Source: Lactarius indigo (Eukaryota; Basidiomycota; Agaricomycetes; Russulales; Russulaceae). From it: DNA of 64,000 bases. Numbering within the stretch: position 1 is the first letter of the stretch; every line of letters starts with the position of its first letter. The position numbers and the translations under genes are program-made. Below, piece by piece: positions 22,724 through 33,198 of this stretch. Under the pieces are notes generated by a model. It searched no databases. It was given only the letters and a program-made list of their open reading frames with translations, and was not told where the DNA came from. The stretch lies in assembly GCA_025766275.1 (NCBI GenBank), contig JAFKAC010000074.1:1-64000 (forward strand). Reading direction: 5' to 3'.

Positions 22724-25700
22724 ATGTCAGCAGATATGCATTGTTCTTGGTTCTTCGCGTCCTTACTTTGTCGACTCCAAATTTCCACTCTCGTGCATCC
22801 TTTGGTCTTCGATTCAATTTCTGCTGCTATGTCTACGAATGATTTCTCTCTTCTGGAAGCAGAGCTTTCTGCACGCTCTGAGTGGATACCCAACATTGGC
22901 TCTTTGCAATATGTCAATGACCCCGTTCATGGCGGCCCTTACCAGTCTCAAGACTTGTGGCAAATCAGGCGCCCAAATGTTGGCCTATATGCATTGACAT
23001 CAGCTCAAACGAATCAAATCTATCTTGAGCACGAAAGTCGCCTTTGTGACATTCTGAATATGCTGGAAGCAATCGACGCCACCGACAGGAAGGAGAGCTT
23101 GGAAGACCATGTTCTTCAAGAGTTGATCAGGATAAACCGATTAAAGGGAATCGAATGGTCTGGTCAACGCAGTAAAAGAGGCGTCAGGGACCATAGCGCC
23201 ATGGTCAACACAGGTTATAGTCATACTCTTGCTTGATGTCACCGTTTCTGATGATGCCCTAGAAAGCTACTTCGTGACGAGACATCCTAGGAATCCAACC
23301 CTTCTTGCTATTTATATGACCACACTGGTGATGTATGTTTTATATCGCCTTCCCCGTCGCAGCGCAGCTGTCCTACTTGCTGGAATGAGGAGTATCTTGA
23401 ACAGTCAAGGATCTCTTCGTTCGTTGGCGGGCGAACTGCCGAAGGACCCACGAAAACTCCTAATGACATATGACCTAGATCCAGTCACTCGAAGCTATGT
23501 TTGCTGCCCTTCATGTCACTTTCTCTACGAATACTCCCTCATTAAGACAAATAAAAGGAAAGCATCCAAGTCTTTTGACGACTGTCAGGACTCCTCCGAG
23601 AAGGTCGACAGCGAAATGGCAGAAGATAGTCGGCTCGTTGTCTCCATCCCGAAATACTGTACACACCGCCAGGTTCCTTCCAGCTCCAGCTGTGGCGGAC
23701 CCTTATTTGGCACCGTTAGTATCAATGCCAAGACTTATACCATTCCTCTATGCAAATATGAAGTACAAGATCTGAAGCAGTGGGTCGGGCGACTGCTCTC
23801 CAGGCCCACCATCGAAGAGCACATCTTTAAAGCCTTTCGGAGACCTCGAAAACAGTACATGGAAGACATGTGGGATGCAGGCCACTTGTGCAAGATCCTT
23901 CTGAGGAAGGATGAACGGTTTCTCCCTGGGCCGGCAGATGAAATACGCCTAGCGTTTTCATTCTCGATGGATAGCTTTAACCCGTACCACATGAAAGAAG
24001 CTAAACAATCTGTTTCGTTGACTGCTATTTGGTTGATCTTGGTCAATCTCCCCGCCCACCTGCGATACCGTCCCGAAAATATGTTCCTCGCTGGCGTAAT
24101 TCCTGGACCAAGGAAGCCTTCGCTTTCTGACATCAACCACAGTTTAAAACTTCTTGTGGACGTATTGTTGGAGTTCTTTGATCCAGGCATCCTGTATTCT
24201 CGAACGGCAAGACACAAACAAGGTTGCCGGGTTCGGGCAATACTTGTCCCCGTTGTCTCTGATATGCTGGCTGCACGGCAGGCTGGTGGGTTTGCGAGCG
24301 CAACAGCAACTTACTTCTGCACACACTGCTACTTAAAAGTGCAAGACATCGAAAACCTGGACAGAAAGACTTGGCCACCACGAGACGTTGTTGAACACCT
24401 CAAAGTTGCAAAGCAATGGCGCGATGCAGAAACTTTCGACGGCCAAGAAACCCTTTTCAAAACTCATGGGATCAGGTGGTCCCCGCTTCTCGATTTGCCG
24501 TATTGGAACCCCATTCTATTCACGGCCATTGAGCCTATGCACGTATTTGACGCAGGGCTTTTCCAGAATCATTGTCGACAGGTCTGGGGTATCAACACAT
24601 CCACTGTGGGAGGTGACAGGACTGCGACGTCTACCACTAAAACAACTCCAAGGCCGTCAGATTCTGAAATGAAGAAGTGGTACGACATCATACGCACAAC
24701 TGAGCAGCACGATTGTCTTCTGGAGCAACTCAATGGAAGGGACTGCGCTCGCGATACCCTCTGGCATATCTGCGCTGACCATAACTTGTGTCGCACAGGT
24801 AACAAGTGGCAATTAGCTATAACTATCATTGAATGGGTAGGTTTTTGGGCTTTTAGATGAATAAAATGAAGAACTTGTGTTGGATGCAGCGCCAGGCTAC
24901 ATCACTCGACGTCATCAAAATGCCGGCATCCCACTCCACTGAGAAAGCGCGCCATTCCTCCTCTACAGCTTTCTTCGCTTCTGAGACTGAGACTGAGACT
25001 GGTGATGAACCCCGAAGTGTTCGGGAGGGGAGTATCACTACCGATGACTCGGTACGGTGTCAATATGACTGAGATATATGCACGATCTAATCCTCTCCTA
25101 ATTTAGGTCGCGTCAGCTTGCACTCTGAGTGAAGACCAAGTTCCTTCTGAAGATCAGCTGAAAGACGTTGAAAAGTGCTTCCAACAGCTCATTGATCGTG
25201 CTGCACGGAACACTGTTTTGCGGGCTAAAAAAATTATCCTTCAATTTGTCTGCCGAGACTCCTGTAAGATGTCCCAGGATAAACTGAAGGGACTTCGCAC
25301 CAAGGAAGAGCTATACGTCGCAGCTGCTGGATGGGTATGTGTGTAGTGTATTTGATCGAGTAACTTTACATCATTTCCAGTTAGGTACAAGCGAATTGTC
25401 CTCTCCAAGAGCTTCCTACCCAGAAGCGAACAACTTCCTCTGGAAATTCCGCGATACTTGGAAAGGATATTTTAGAGGCCGTTTGGGGAGACATGGATCG
25501 CACTGAACTTCCCTCCTGGGTTACACGAGCCCCTTTAAATTGGGGTACTGCGGCACGGGGTAAACTCAGTGCGAACAACTGGAGAGTTGTCTGCACAATC
25601 CACCTCCCCATCACCTTAATCAGACTTTGGGGAGGAGACGACGCACCTGGTGACCGGAAAGCAATGCTGGAGAACTTCATGGATCTAGTGCGCGCCGTTC

Positions 25701-26762
25701 AACTTGCGAATTTACGCTCAATTTCTCGGGACGAGATCAAGTTATACGAGAAATATATCTTTCGCTACATGACGACATTCAAATCACTATATAAGGTGGC
25801 GAAGGTGAAGCCGATCCATCACGCCGCCTTGCACTATGGGGACGTTCTCAGAGGGTTTGGCCCTGCACACACACATGGCGCTGCCTTCTACGAACGGTAC
25901 ATCCATTCCATGCAGAGCAAGAACCATAACATGAAGCTAGGTTTGCGTCTTGCTTCTAGATATAACCCTACCAAATACTTATTTTCGACAAGGTGAACTC
26001 GAGTTAACATTCATGCGTGCCTCGACGAGGGAGGCAAATCTACAAGCGCTACTCGCGGATGACAGTGAGGTCCGCTCACATGTTGGCGACCTTCTGGAAG
26101 CATACAAGAGTACTCTTGCTGAGGACGTCCGCGGGACGCGCTTGGCCCATCTGATCGACGCAGTTCACTTGACACAACAAACAGATTTCGCATATGATAG
26201 AGAACGTCTACGTGAATCAAGGCTTCCCGATGCCGTACTAACAGCGTTCATACAATTCTTATATCGCAAACATCCGGATCTCAGGGCCAAGGATTCTACA
26301 GGAAGTTCTTCAACCACATCTGTATCTGCTCAGTTTTTGGACAAGTTCTCCCTCCGCGGTGTTCAGTACTCAACGGCAACCTGTCGGTCACGTGATAGCC
26401 ACCTGTTTTTTCGATCCCCCCAGCATGAAAAGTCCGGCCAGATCACGCACATTTTCTTTCATACCCACGTTCCTGATTCACCCTCGTCTTCTTCTCGGGG
26501 TCAAGTTAGCCACCCGTCTGTTTACCTCTGTGTGCAGCCCTATGCCCCTCTTCAACACAGCCCAGATCTCAGGGAAATAGACCGAAGGTATAAACGATTT
26601 GGATTCGCCGGAGGATTTTTGTGCAGGAACGAGTTCGTGCCACCTGTCATCATTGAACCCTCGGACATCATTTGTCATATTGCAGTGACGCCCCTCGAAA
26701 TCAGTGGACATGAAGTGATACATATTCTTCCAATGGACAGGGTACGGTTCTATCCGAATTGA
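22724..26762 (+). CDS. Tnp2-family (CACTA/EnSpm-type) transposase, apparently intact six-exon gene
   Basis: Six exons join without a stop: 22724 (or 22829)-23162, 23221-24836, 24890-25051, 25107-25334, 25385-25940 and 25993-26762. Introns are 50-58 nt; the first has a weak GTCAAC donor. From ATG 22829 the product is 1221 aa; from ATG 22724 it is 1256 aa. Features in order: an N-terminal helical region (LLEAELSARSEW), HPRNPTLLAIYMTTLVMYVLY, a Cys-rich segment (YVCCPSCHFLY), FSFSMDSFNPYH, CRVRAILVPVVSDMLAARQ with a following CTHC pair, and the family hallmark LDLPYWNPILFTAIEPMHVF followed by HCRQVWGI. The C-terminal half has DRTELPSWV, GKLSANNWR, HGAAFYERYI and a late GGFL domain. Transposases of this type excise and re-insert DNA. 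I do not see clear CACTA-type terminal repeats, so the element limits are unknown. A host-domesticated gene is an alternative. Confidence 0.75.
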
Positions 26763-27255
26763 CAGCGCAATGAGACTCATGGTGAAGGAATTTTGACCAA
26801 CAGCTCATGCAGGCGTGCTTCATGCACACAGAAGACCTCGATGTAGACGACCTGACCGAGGAATGAAGTCGCCATCAGGTGAGAATCCTGAGTAGTATGC
26901 ACCCCTTGAGTGATGTTGCTCATGGATCATTGACTCTAACCGTCGCACGGTACTCTTTTATTGGACACCCTCATCGCCGACTAATCTTGCTAGTGGCAAG
27001 CAATATCTAAAGCATGGCGACCGAAGGTGAGCGTAAATATGACTTGCATAACATTCGAGATTTAACGCGCACAAAGACATGTAGGAAGGTGGTTTCGAGA
27101 GAATATATATTCGCGAGAGATTATGATTACGATCTGATGTATACACAGGGACAGGATTGAGATAATCTGAGTACGGGATATACTAAATGACTTTCGTTGC
27201 AAATGACCGCACAAGGCGCAAAATGGAAGTTACACAAGGGAACGTGAGGTGAGCA
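26763..27255 (+). mobile_element. 3' flank of the Tnp2 element, shared with 19.7-20.2 kb
   Basis: This segment after the stop codon is conserved with the fragment at 19806-20215, which argues that it is part of the transposon and not host flank. It carries about 100 bp (around 26875-26972) missing from the other copy. Confidence 0.6.
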
Positions 27256-28040
27256 TCAGCATATGTCGCCAAATGCCGGGACACTTTATAATCATGATGA
27301 CAATTTTCAGATAATTACAAAGCATAACAGGATCAAGGATTCAGAGCGTGGTTATTACAGTCCCTTAGACTCTTTCCCCTGAAGAGTCCCTGACCCGCTG
27401 CGACCGTCTCTCTTAAACTTCTTTCCTCCCTGGCTGGCCGTGCTTGCTGTACATTCTAAGTGCTGTGCTGAAGAATGTGATTTAACTTTTTGGGAACTTG
27501 AAGTCTCTCACGGTCCTAGGCAAGACGAAGGAGACCACTGGGGCCTAATACCGTAATAACTTCAGCAAGGATACTACTTGGGATACTTAGACTGTCACTG
27601 TTGTCGCTTGCTACTTCTTCAGCTCCAAGCATCAGGTGAGAAGGTTTTTATTCCTCATGAGTCATGCCAGTTACTCACCCCGCTGCCTCACCATCGACGC
27701 TGTCAGTCTCGTCTCAAACCCTGACCAAATGATAAAGCCGAGAAACAGAGAGAGAAGTGACAGGAGAGAGGGTTTTATCTGCCTCTCACATCGGCGGTAT
27801 TGCCTTAGATACCTCTGATGATGAGATCGAGAAACAGAGAGAAAGAGGCAGCTTATAAGATAGCTTTCTAGGCTTAATTTTGGTCACCCAGCGGACCCGA
27901 GTCCCAGTTCTAAGCGGTAGAGGGATGCCTTAGAGGCACATTCATTTTTCTCGCGTCGTCGCTGATATTCCCAGGCTAACATAAGTTACAACTTCAGCTC
28001 TTTTCCTTTTATCGCCACCTTGCTGACCTCACCATCTTCA
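27256..28040. other. No gene recognised
   Basis: Two similar purine-rich blocks (gagaaacagagagaga-type) lie at about 27740 and 27825. A possible Gly/Lys-rich minus-strand tail near 27364-27480 is too short to support a call. Confidence 0.3.
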
Positions 28041-28481
28041 ATGCCTCTCACCATTAAGCTGGGCGACCTCTACAGTTCAAGGCGTCATCAAAGAACACGG
28101 GAGATCGTAAAGGCACACGTATGGGCCCACTTTGTGAGTCATGAACGACTCGCGCATGATGGGGTCGAGGTCGCAACTGTGAGGTGCGTTTTTACGCGCC
28201 TCTTTAACGCGCCCCGTCGGCACTCACAATCACTTGCAGGCCTACGGGCTGGCACCGCGAACGAGGCGCAGTAGAACCGGGATGGCACTTAACGGTGGAC
28301 TTCAGCAGATGGAACGGCGTGCACATTTCGACTCATCATGTTTACCATAGTGATCCTGCATTTAATGGGGTAAGTGCGTCCATTTATTCTCATATTTATT
28401 CTCATGTTATATTCTATTCAGATGGGCAGGAGAGGGCGGCGCCGTCGCGTGATAGGTCGACAGGCATCCAACTTGCCTTAG
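28041..28481 (+). CDS. Small three-exon hypothetical protein (110 aa)
   Basis: Exons 28041-28183, 28240-28369 and 28422-28481 join in frame across introns 28184-28239 (GTGCGT...CAG) and 28370-28421 (GTAAGT...CAG), giving 111 codons including the stop. The protein starts MPLTIKLGDLYSS, has a central EPGWHLTVDFSRWNGVHIS and THHVYHSDPAFNG, and ends in a very basic MGRRGRRRRVIG tail that could act as a nuclear or nucleic-acid-binding signal. Three exons restoring one frame are good support that this is real and intact. I cannot name the family; similar short proteins with a WHLTV / HVYHSDP core and an Arg-rich end seem to recur in Agaricomycetes (from memory, not checked). Confidence 0.55.
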
Positions 28482-28897
28482 AGTACTACGAATTTGCTTG
28501 ATATACTCTCCAATTTGTTTTAAACCTTTTCTACTTCTTTCTTTAGCCACGGGAATGCTGAAACCCAGCGACCCCATCACCTCCCTCGTCACCGTCCACG
28601 TCGTTGCCTCGCCGCCACGTTACCGTCACCGCCACCGACGTCCCCATCCTCGCCCCTCCATCGCGTTACCGTCGCCGTCATGATTGGGGTCGCACGGGTC
28701 GTGTTGGCGGAGTGCCTCGGCGGCGGCAGCGGCATCTCATGGGCGTCGTGGTTGGGATACCACGCAGAGCGCCTCTGAGTGGCGACATCAGGAAACCTTA
28801 CGAAGAGAGGGAAAGCTAAGTTTTAGTCAATGTAACCCCGCAAAGTACTCACTGATCGCAGGCCCACATGTCAACAGATCCCCGACCACACCACAGC
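28482..28897. other. No gene seen
   Basis: A GC-rich spacer with Arg/Pro-rich shadow frames caused by repeated ccgtc/cgcc words. Confidence 0.3.
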
Positions 28898-29171
28898 GAT
28901 GAGGGATGCATTGTGGACTCGGAAGGGTGGCACGCCCGAAGCTATCGTGACGCAGATTGTAGAGCGCTGTCGCTGCGATGTCGTCCTGGACGCGCTCTGC
29001 GGCGTCGGCGACAAACAGGTTGCCTTTGCCCGAATATGTGAACGAGGTACGCTCTTCCTCCTCTCCCCCGACCTAATCGCTTCACCGGATAGACGCCGTT
29101 ATCGGGCTCGACACATGCTCAACGCGCCTCGTACTTGCACGCCACGTATAAAGATCATCCTCAGGCGATGA
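28898..29171 (+). pseudogene. TGS1-like: Fragment of a TGS1-like trimethylguanosine synthase (SAM methyltransferase)
   Basis: The block begins with DEGCIVDSEGW, which resembles the DEG(x)nD(x)EGW segment of TGS1 enzymes. Then, in a shifted frame, comes TPEAIVTQIVERCRCDVVLDALCGVGD, where VVLDALCGVGD matches the SAM-binding motif I (usually with a second Gly after CGVGG). After an intron at 29047-29092 (GTACGC...TAG) the text AVIGLDTCSTRLVLARH matches motif II. TGS1 hypermethylates the cap of snRNA and snoRNA in the nucleus and nucleolus. Here only ~80 residues survive, with at least one frame break after EGW and a stop soon after ARH, and no N-terminus or catalytic NPPW-type motif is seen. It is therefore a pseudogene fragment; the working gene should be elsewhere. 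Confidence 0.6.
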
Positions 29172-29454
29172 GGCTCAATGGGATTGCCAGCGACCAAACG
29201 TCAGACAGGAATGAGCGTCAGACAATTCCCAAATCGCCGTGCGACACCTCCGAACCAAAACCCGCTTTTCAATGTCACTTAATATCCCAAATGCGGTGAG
29301 TCTACGGGTCCCTGGAGCTCTGCTAGCTCTGGATCGCAAAGCAGATCTACGCGTCCCTCTCTCATAATCACGTATTAATAATATGTTTTGTTTATTTCCC
29401 ACGCAAGACAATTCAAATCACTCGTACAACTACCCTTCTAACTATTCACTCTTC

Positions 29455-29870
29455 TCACTCTTGTCTGTACTTCCTCTGTAAATGCCGAAAGCGATTCCCT
29501 CCCCGAAGGTATCCCCGACGAGCGGGAAGAAAATTTGTCAAACTCGATGTCACTTTCGGGGGCTTTGCGTCCCATGTAAAGAAATGTGAGAGAGAACCCG
29601 GGACGCAAGGCCGAAAGAAGGTATATAAGGGAGCTGAAGAAGTTGCAGTCGCGCCTAGAGAGTAATACTGGTATGCCAATGATGTACTAGACTTGTATTC
29701 TAACGTACTAATCATGATTTTGTTCTAGACGCAGCTGCTCCAGATCGATTACCCTTCGATGGCCCCGCTGCCATAGATCAGATAGATTTTTATGCAGGAT
29801 TGGAAACACTGGGTGTCTCTGCTACTGCCTCTACTAGTTATCTCTCTCACCTGAATGACTCCCTTCACCT
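29455..29870 (+). pseudogene. Possible zinc-finger exon plus second exon of a transposon-type protein
   Basis: One frame reads CKCRKRFPPRR and then FGGFASHVKKCERE, a Cys/Cys...His/Cys spacing like the N-terminal fingers of fungal transposases. An apparent intron (acceptor TTCTAG near 29729) leads to PFDGPAAIDQIDFYAGLE, which runs into repeat copy B. The evidence is thin and no complete protein can be built. Confidence 0.25.
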
Positions 29871-30870
29871 CGACGTGCAGTCTGATTGCCTCGGTGGGAG
29901 CCGTTGTTGCTCTCTCCCGTCCCTCTCCTCGGCCTAGAGTACCCCGTCTTCAAGATTTTCAAGCTCCTCAAGATTTTCCCCTCCACTTTCCTCGTACGAT
30001 GGAGCAACTTCGACGTACCGTCTGGCCGTTTCGGTGGGTGCTTTCGCTGCTCTCTCCTGTGCCTCGGTGACGCTCACCACCTTGCCGTTCGCTCTACCTC
30101 TACCCCAAACCATCAGTAAGGGTCTGCCTCTCCTGCGTTGATGCAGATAAGGAAGTGAGTCATCCTCTAGACTTGGGGCATGCGGTCATCACTCTCAAGA
30201 ACCACTCCTCCCGACAACACAGATCTCTGGGCCGGAGGCTTGATTCTTGATTTTTACTTCATACCCCCCTCCGCCGTCGTTGTGACCCGACCGTTAGGCC
30301 GCCACGCTCTTGTGCCATTGTAGAGGTGCTGCAGCAGCGAGCTGTGTCGCGATACCTTTGGCACCTGCGGGCGCGTCCCAGGCATGCTGCAAGAGGAAAG
30401 TGGGTCAGGGCGGCGGGAGTGGTGAACCGCCGCCCAATCGCCGGTCTGTTGCGACGAGTGGATGGTCCGTATATCGGTACGTGTTCCGCGTATTTCTCTG
30501 TATTTCTCTGACGATTCTGGCACTCACGAATGACTTTTCCAGGACCCGAGGCGGCACACGGTGTGCAGACGTGTAGGTCACCACAGTCGATCCATTCCAT
30601 CGCTCTTGACAGAGCTCACTTGCTTGTTTTCAGGACGGTCCCCGACTTTCGTAGTCCAGATCACATTCACTTCGATACAGTGTAGATGGTGTCTTTATCT
30701 CGTTCAATGTACTCACTCCTGATTATCCCCAACACGGGCCATCGTTGTTCATTGTTTTGAATTTTTATGTCATGCCCACATTCCTGTGCTTCTGTCCGCT
30801 TCTGTTCTCGACTCATGAGATCTATTTCTTTTTCCTTGAAGTCCCTGGGACCCTCTAGACGGTCACATAT
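29815..30870 (+). repeat. Dispersed ~1 kb repeat, copy B
   Basis: Collinear with copy A at 20695-21690. Copy B has an extra gtacgatggagcaacttcga-type insertion near 29995 and about 45 bp more near 30560. After 30870 it continues with gctcggacacgaggccgg, encoding a GHEAGHCLTDIVFD-like string, whereas copy A has about 100 extra bases before the equivalent segment. Confidence 0.75.
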
Positions 30871-31114
30871 GCTCGGACACGAGGCCGGCCATTGCCTGAC
30901 TGACATTGTCTTTGATACCACCAACCGCATGGCTCGCCTGCCAGAGATGACCTTTATTGTCGTCAAGACCCGGGAAATGGTGAGTGCGTCACTCATCTCT
31001 GACTCTCAGGTCAGTCCTGGATTGATGGAATGTACCGAGCGACATCGTATTGCTGTACCTCATATCGTGGTCACGGGCGTCGCGATTCAACGACCATGTC
31101 GTGTAGACCCAAAA

Positions 31115-31395
31115 TAGGAGGACAATGGGGTCTGACTTGCAATCTAGAGGCAAGAAACCATTGCAATGCGATGTCATGAATACATGTACACTACGGTCGC
31201 GATTAATTGGTCAGGTAAGGCTAGCCCGTGATCGTATATTTCAATGGACTCTGATCTCCAATCCCAGGGCAGGTTAGGATCACGATATGATGCTGTCCGT
31301 GACATGCGTGAGTCCAGAATTGTAGAACAATGGGCTCTGATTTCTAACGCAGAAGCGAATAACAATGGAGGTGTGGTGCTGTGACATTTGTCGTG
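31115..31395 (+). repeat. Degenerate tandem repeat, three units of ~110 bp
   Basis: Units start near 31120, 31240 and 31325. Each has (g/c)aatgg(g/a)(g/c)tctgat/actt followed about 45 bases later by atg/gtg...gctgt(g/c)(c/a)-like sequence. They are diverged, so the unit boundaries are approximate. Confidence 0.4.
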
Positions 31396-31527
31396 GCGCC
31401 GACGGAGGGTGGACTTTGGGGATGCGCGGCTCACTAATGAATAGGCGAGAATGGAATCTGGGAGCGCTGGACCCAACCGAGTCTTTTGTCCAATGTGTGG
31501 GTGACTCCACGAACTTGAAGAGCTCTG

Positions 31528-32410
31528 ATGGTCACCCAGCCCGCCCTCAAGTTACGATTTTGGGTTTCGAGTTTCAAGCACCATGCACACTTCCTGATGG
31601 ACCTCGAGTCGTGTTACACTCGGCCGGCGCGACATATAAGAGACATGTGCGTGCCCATCTCGAATGTACGGGAACTTTCACGTCTTGTCTTTCGCATCGA
31701 CTCAACGACTCAGGCAATGGTCATCCACCGTTGCACACCCCGTAATATCCCTGTATGAATTCACGATTTTCATGTGTTCGGATGATTGATTTTCTTTCTC
31801 TGATACCTCAGACCACACCTTATATGGTGTCTGGTTATGTGTGGCAAAGGTGGCCTCGCCGTCGTATCACCTCCACCTTTGTTACAGTATCACCTCTCCG
31901 TGGGCATCTGATCGATACCCCTTATGTCAACATCGAACGCGAATTTTTCTTACCAGGGGTCTCTCCGCCTGAAGTATACGATACCCTTGTACAAGTCTCT
32001 TGCTACAAGCTTCTAGTCACCGGCTATCTCAATGGTAGTCTTGGCCCAAACCCAAACTTGCAGCGTGATTTTCCTCTCATCCCCTGGAAAGGCGAAATAG
32101 CTGTTCTGTTCATCGGGAAACGGAAGCCTTACATCTCTCGAGCACCGCCTCAGTCGTTAGTCCGTTTCGCTATTACCCAGTAAGTTTGGGATGTGAGTAT
32201 TCTTCGGCATGTGGTTGTTAACTCTATCTTCATTCAGATACATGGAAGTTTGCATCGCTCATGCGGAGGTTGGATCCCCATTCCCGTCTTACATCAGGAG
32301 GTGTGTGCTGTGCTCACGTGCATTCGATTAACAGCTCATCAAATTTCCTCAGCATTTGGCCTGGCCACGGTGTAAGCGGACGAGGTGTAAGCGCCTTTGC
32401 AAGTAATTAA
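31528..32410 (+). CDS. Conserved hypothetical protein, intact four-exon gene (237 aa)
   Basis: Exons 31528-31752, 31812-32179, 32238-32300 and 32353-32410 total 714 nt, exactly 238 codons including the stop. The introns are 31753-31811 (GTATGA...CAG), 32180-32237 (GTAAGT...CAG) and 32301-32352 (GTGTGT...CAG). The protein begins MVTQPALKLRFWVSSF, has YVWQRWPRRRI, a core FFLPGVSPPEVYD, VTGYLNGSLGPN and IPWKGEIAVLFIGKRKPYIS, and ends with IWPGHGVSGRGVSAFASN. The core resembles a basidiomycete family of unknown function that I have seen as single-copy-like hypothetical proteins. No signal peptide or membrane span is evident. It is one of the few intact non-transposon genes in the window and sits about 290 bp upstream of the gypsy element 1 LTR. 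Confidence 0.65.
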
Positions 32411-32699
32411 GGTCCTGATGATAGTGTTCTGTACGGACATTGTTTGTAATTACTCGAGATGTACCTCTATGGAAATAATGTGCGTTCAATTGAAGGGTCA
32501 GCAGCTAGCGAAGGCGTTGTAACTTCTGCCCGTCTGCCGTGTACAATTTCGAATCCTACCTCCCTCTTGAATTAGCTCCAGCTCGCCTTTTGACGCGTGT
32601 CGCCTCACTCTTCCATTTCCATACTTTTCTGTCCTCTAATGCCATTCTATTAGAGGTCTTGGCACGAGACTGACCATCGCCCGACCGATACTGTCTTTG

Positions 32700-33177
32700 T
32701 GTCACGTTTCTTCCTGTATGGGCTGTACGAGTTCGAAACCCTTACTGTACCGGTTGCAACTACGGCGGTAAGGTAGATTAGTTGCGGACTTACGATAGGC
32801 GATTACGAGTACGATAGGAGATTGCGCGCTGATTGCTGACTGAGGACTATGCCACTAATACTAGTAGTAGTAGTATTAGGGTTCGAGCTACTTACGCGAC
32901 ACGTTGGACGCTACCTTACGGTGACTCATAGCAGCGCTTGAAAGCCTGCTCGACTTGTATTTAATCTGTCTTGTGAAGACCAAGATACGCCATCTTGGTC
33001 TTCTTGAATCGTCACTTGTTTCTCCTTTCTATCTCTCTTCGCTATTATCTCGCAAGTCGTGCACCTTCGAGTGTTCACCATTATCTACGCCTGGACCTTC
33101 GCGTCTTCAGAAGTATTCGCTAAGTTGTTATCGCCTCTGCAGAGCTCAAGTCGAGCTAACGTCGTGACGACGTTACA
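32700..33177 (+). repeat. 5' LTR of gypsy element 1
   Basis: 478 bp, TGTCACG...CGTTACA ends. Contains an inverted repeat taatacta...tagtatta near 32858-32880, a TATA-like tatttaa at 32958-32964 and a hairpin of gaagaccaagat (32975-32986) with atcttggtcttc (32992-33003). Confidence 0.93.
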
Positions 33178-33191
33178 TTAAGACCAAGATC
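33178..33191 (+). promoter_or_regulatory. Putative self-primer site of gypsy element 1
   Basis: Two bases after the LTR, aagaccaagat (33180-33190) is an 11-nt perfect complement of atcttggtctt (32992-33002), which lies about 30 nt after the TATA-like box, where transcription should start. It does not begin with TGG as tRNA-primed sites do. This matches the Tf1/sushi self-priming design; priming itself is inferred. Confidence 0.65.
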
Positions 33192-33198
33192 TCCCATC

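Noticed and set aside
30880..30960. GHEAGH string suggesting a zinc metallopeptidase
   Set aside because: It stands alone without flanking family motifs and lies in a decayed repeat.
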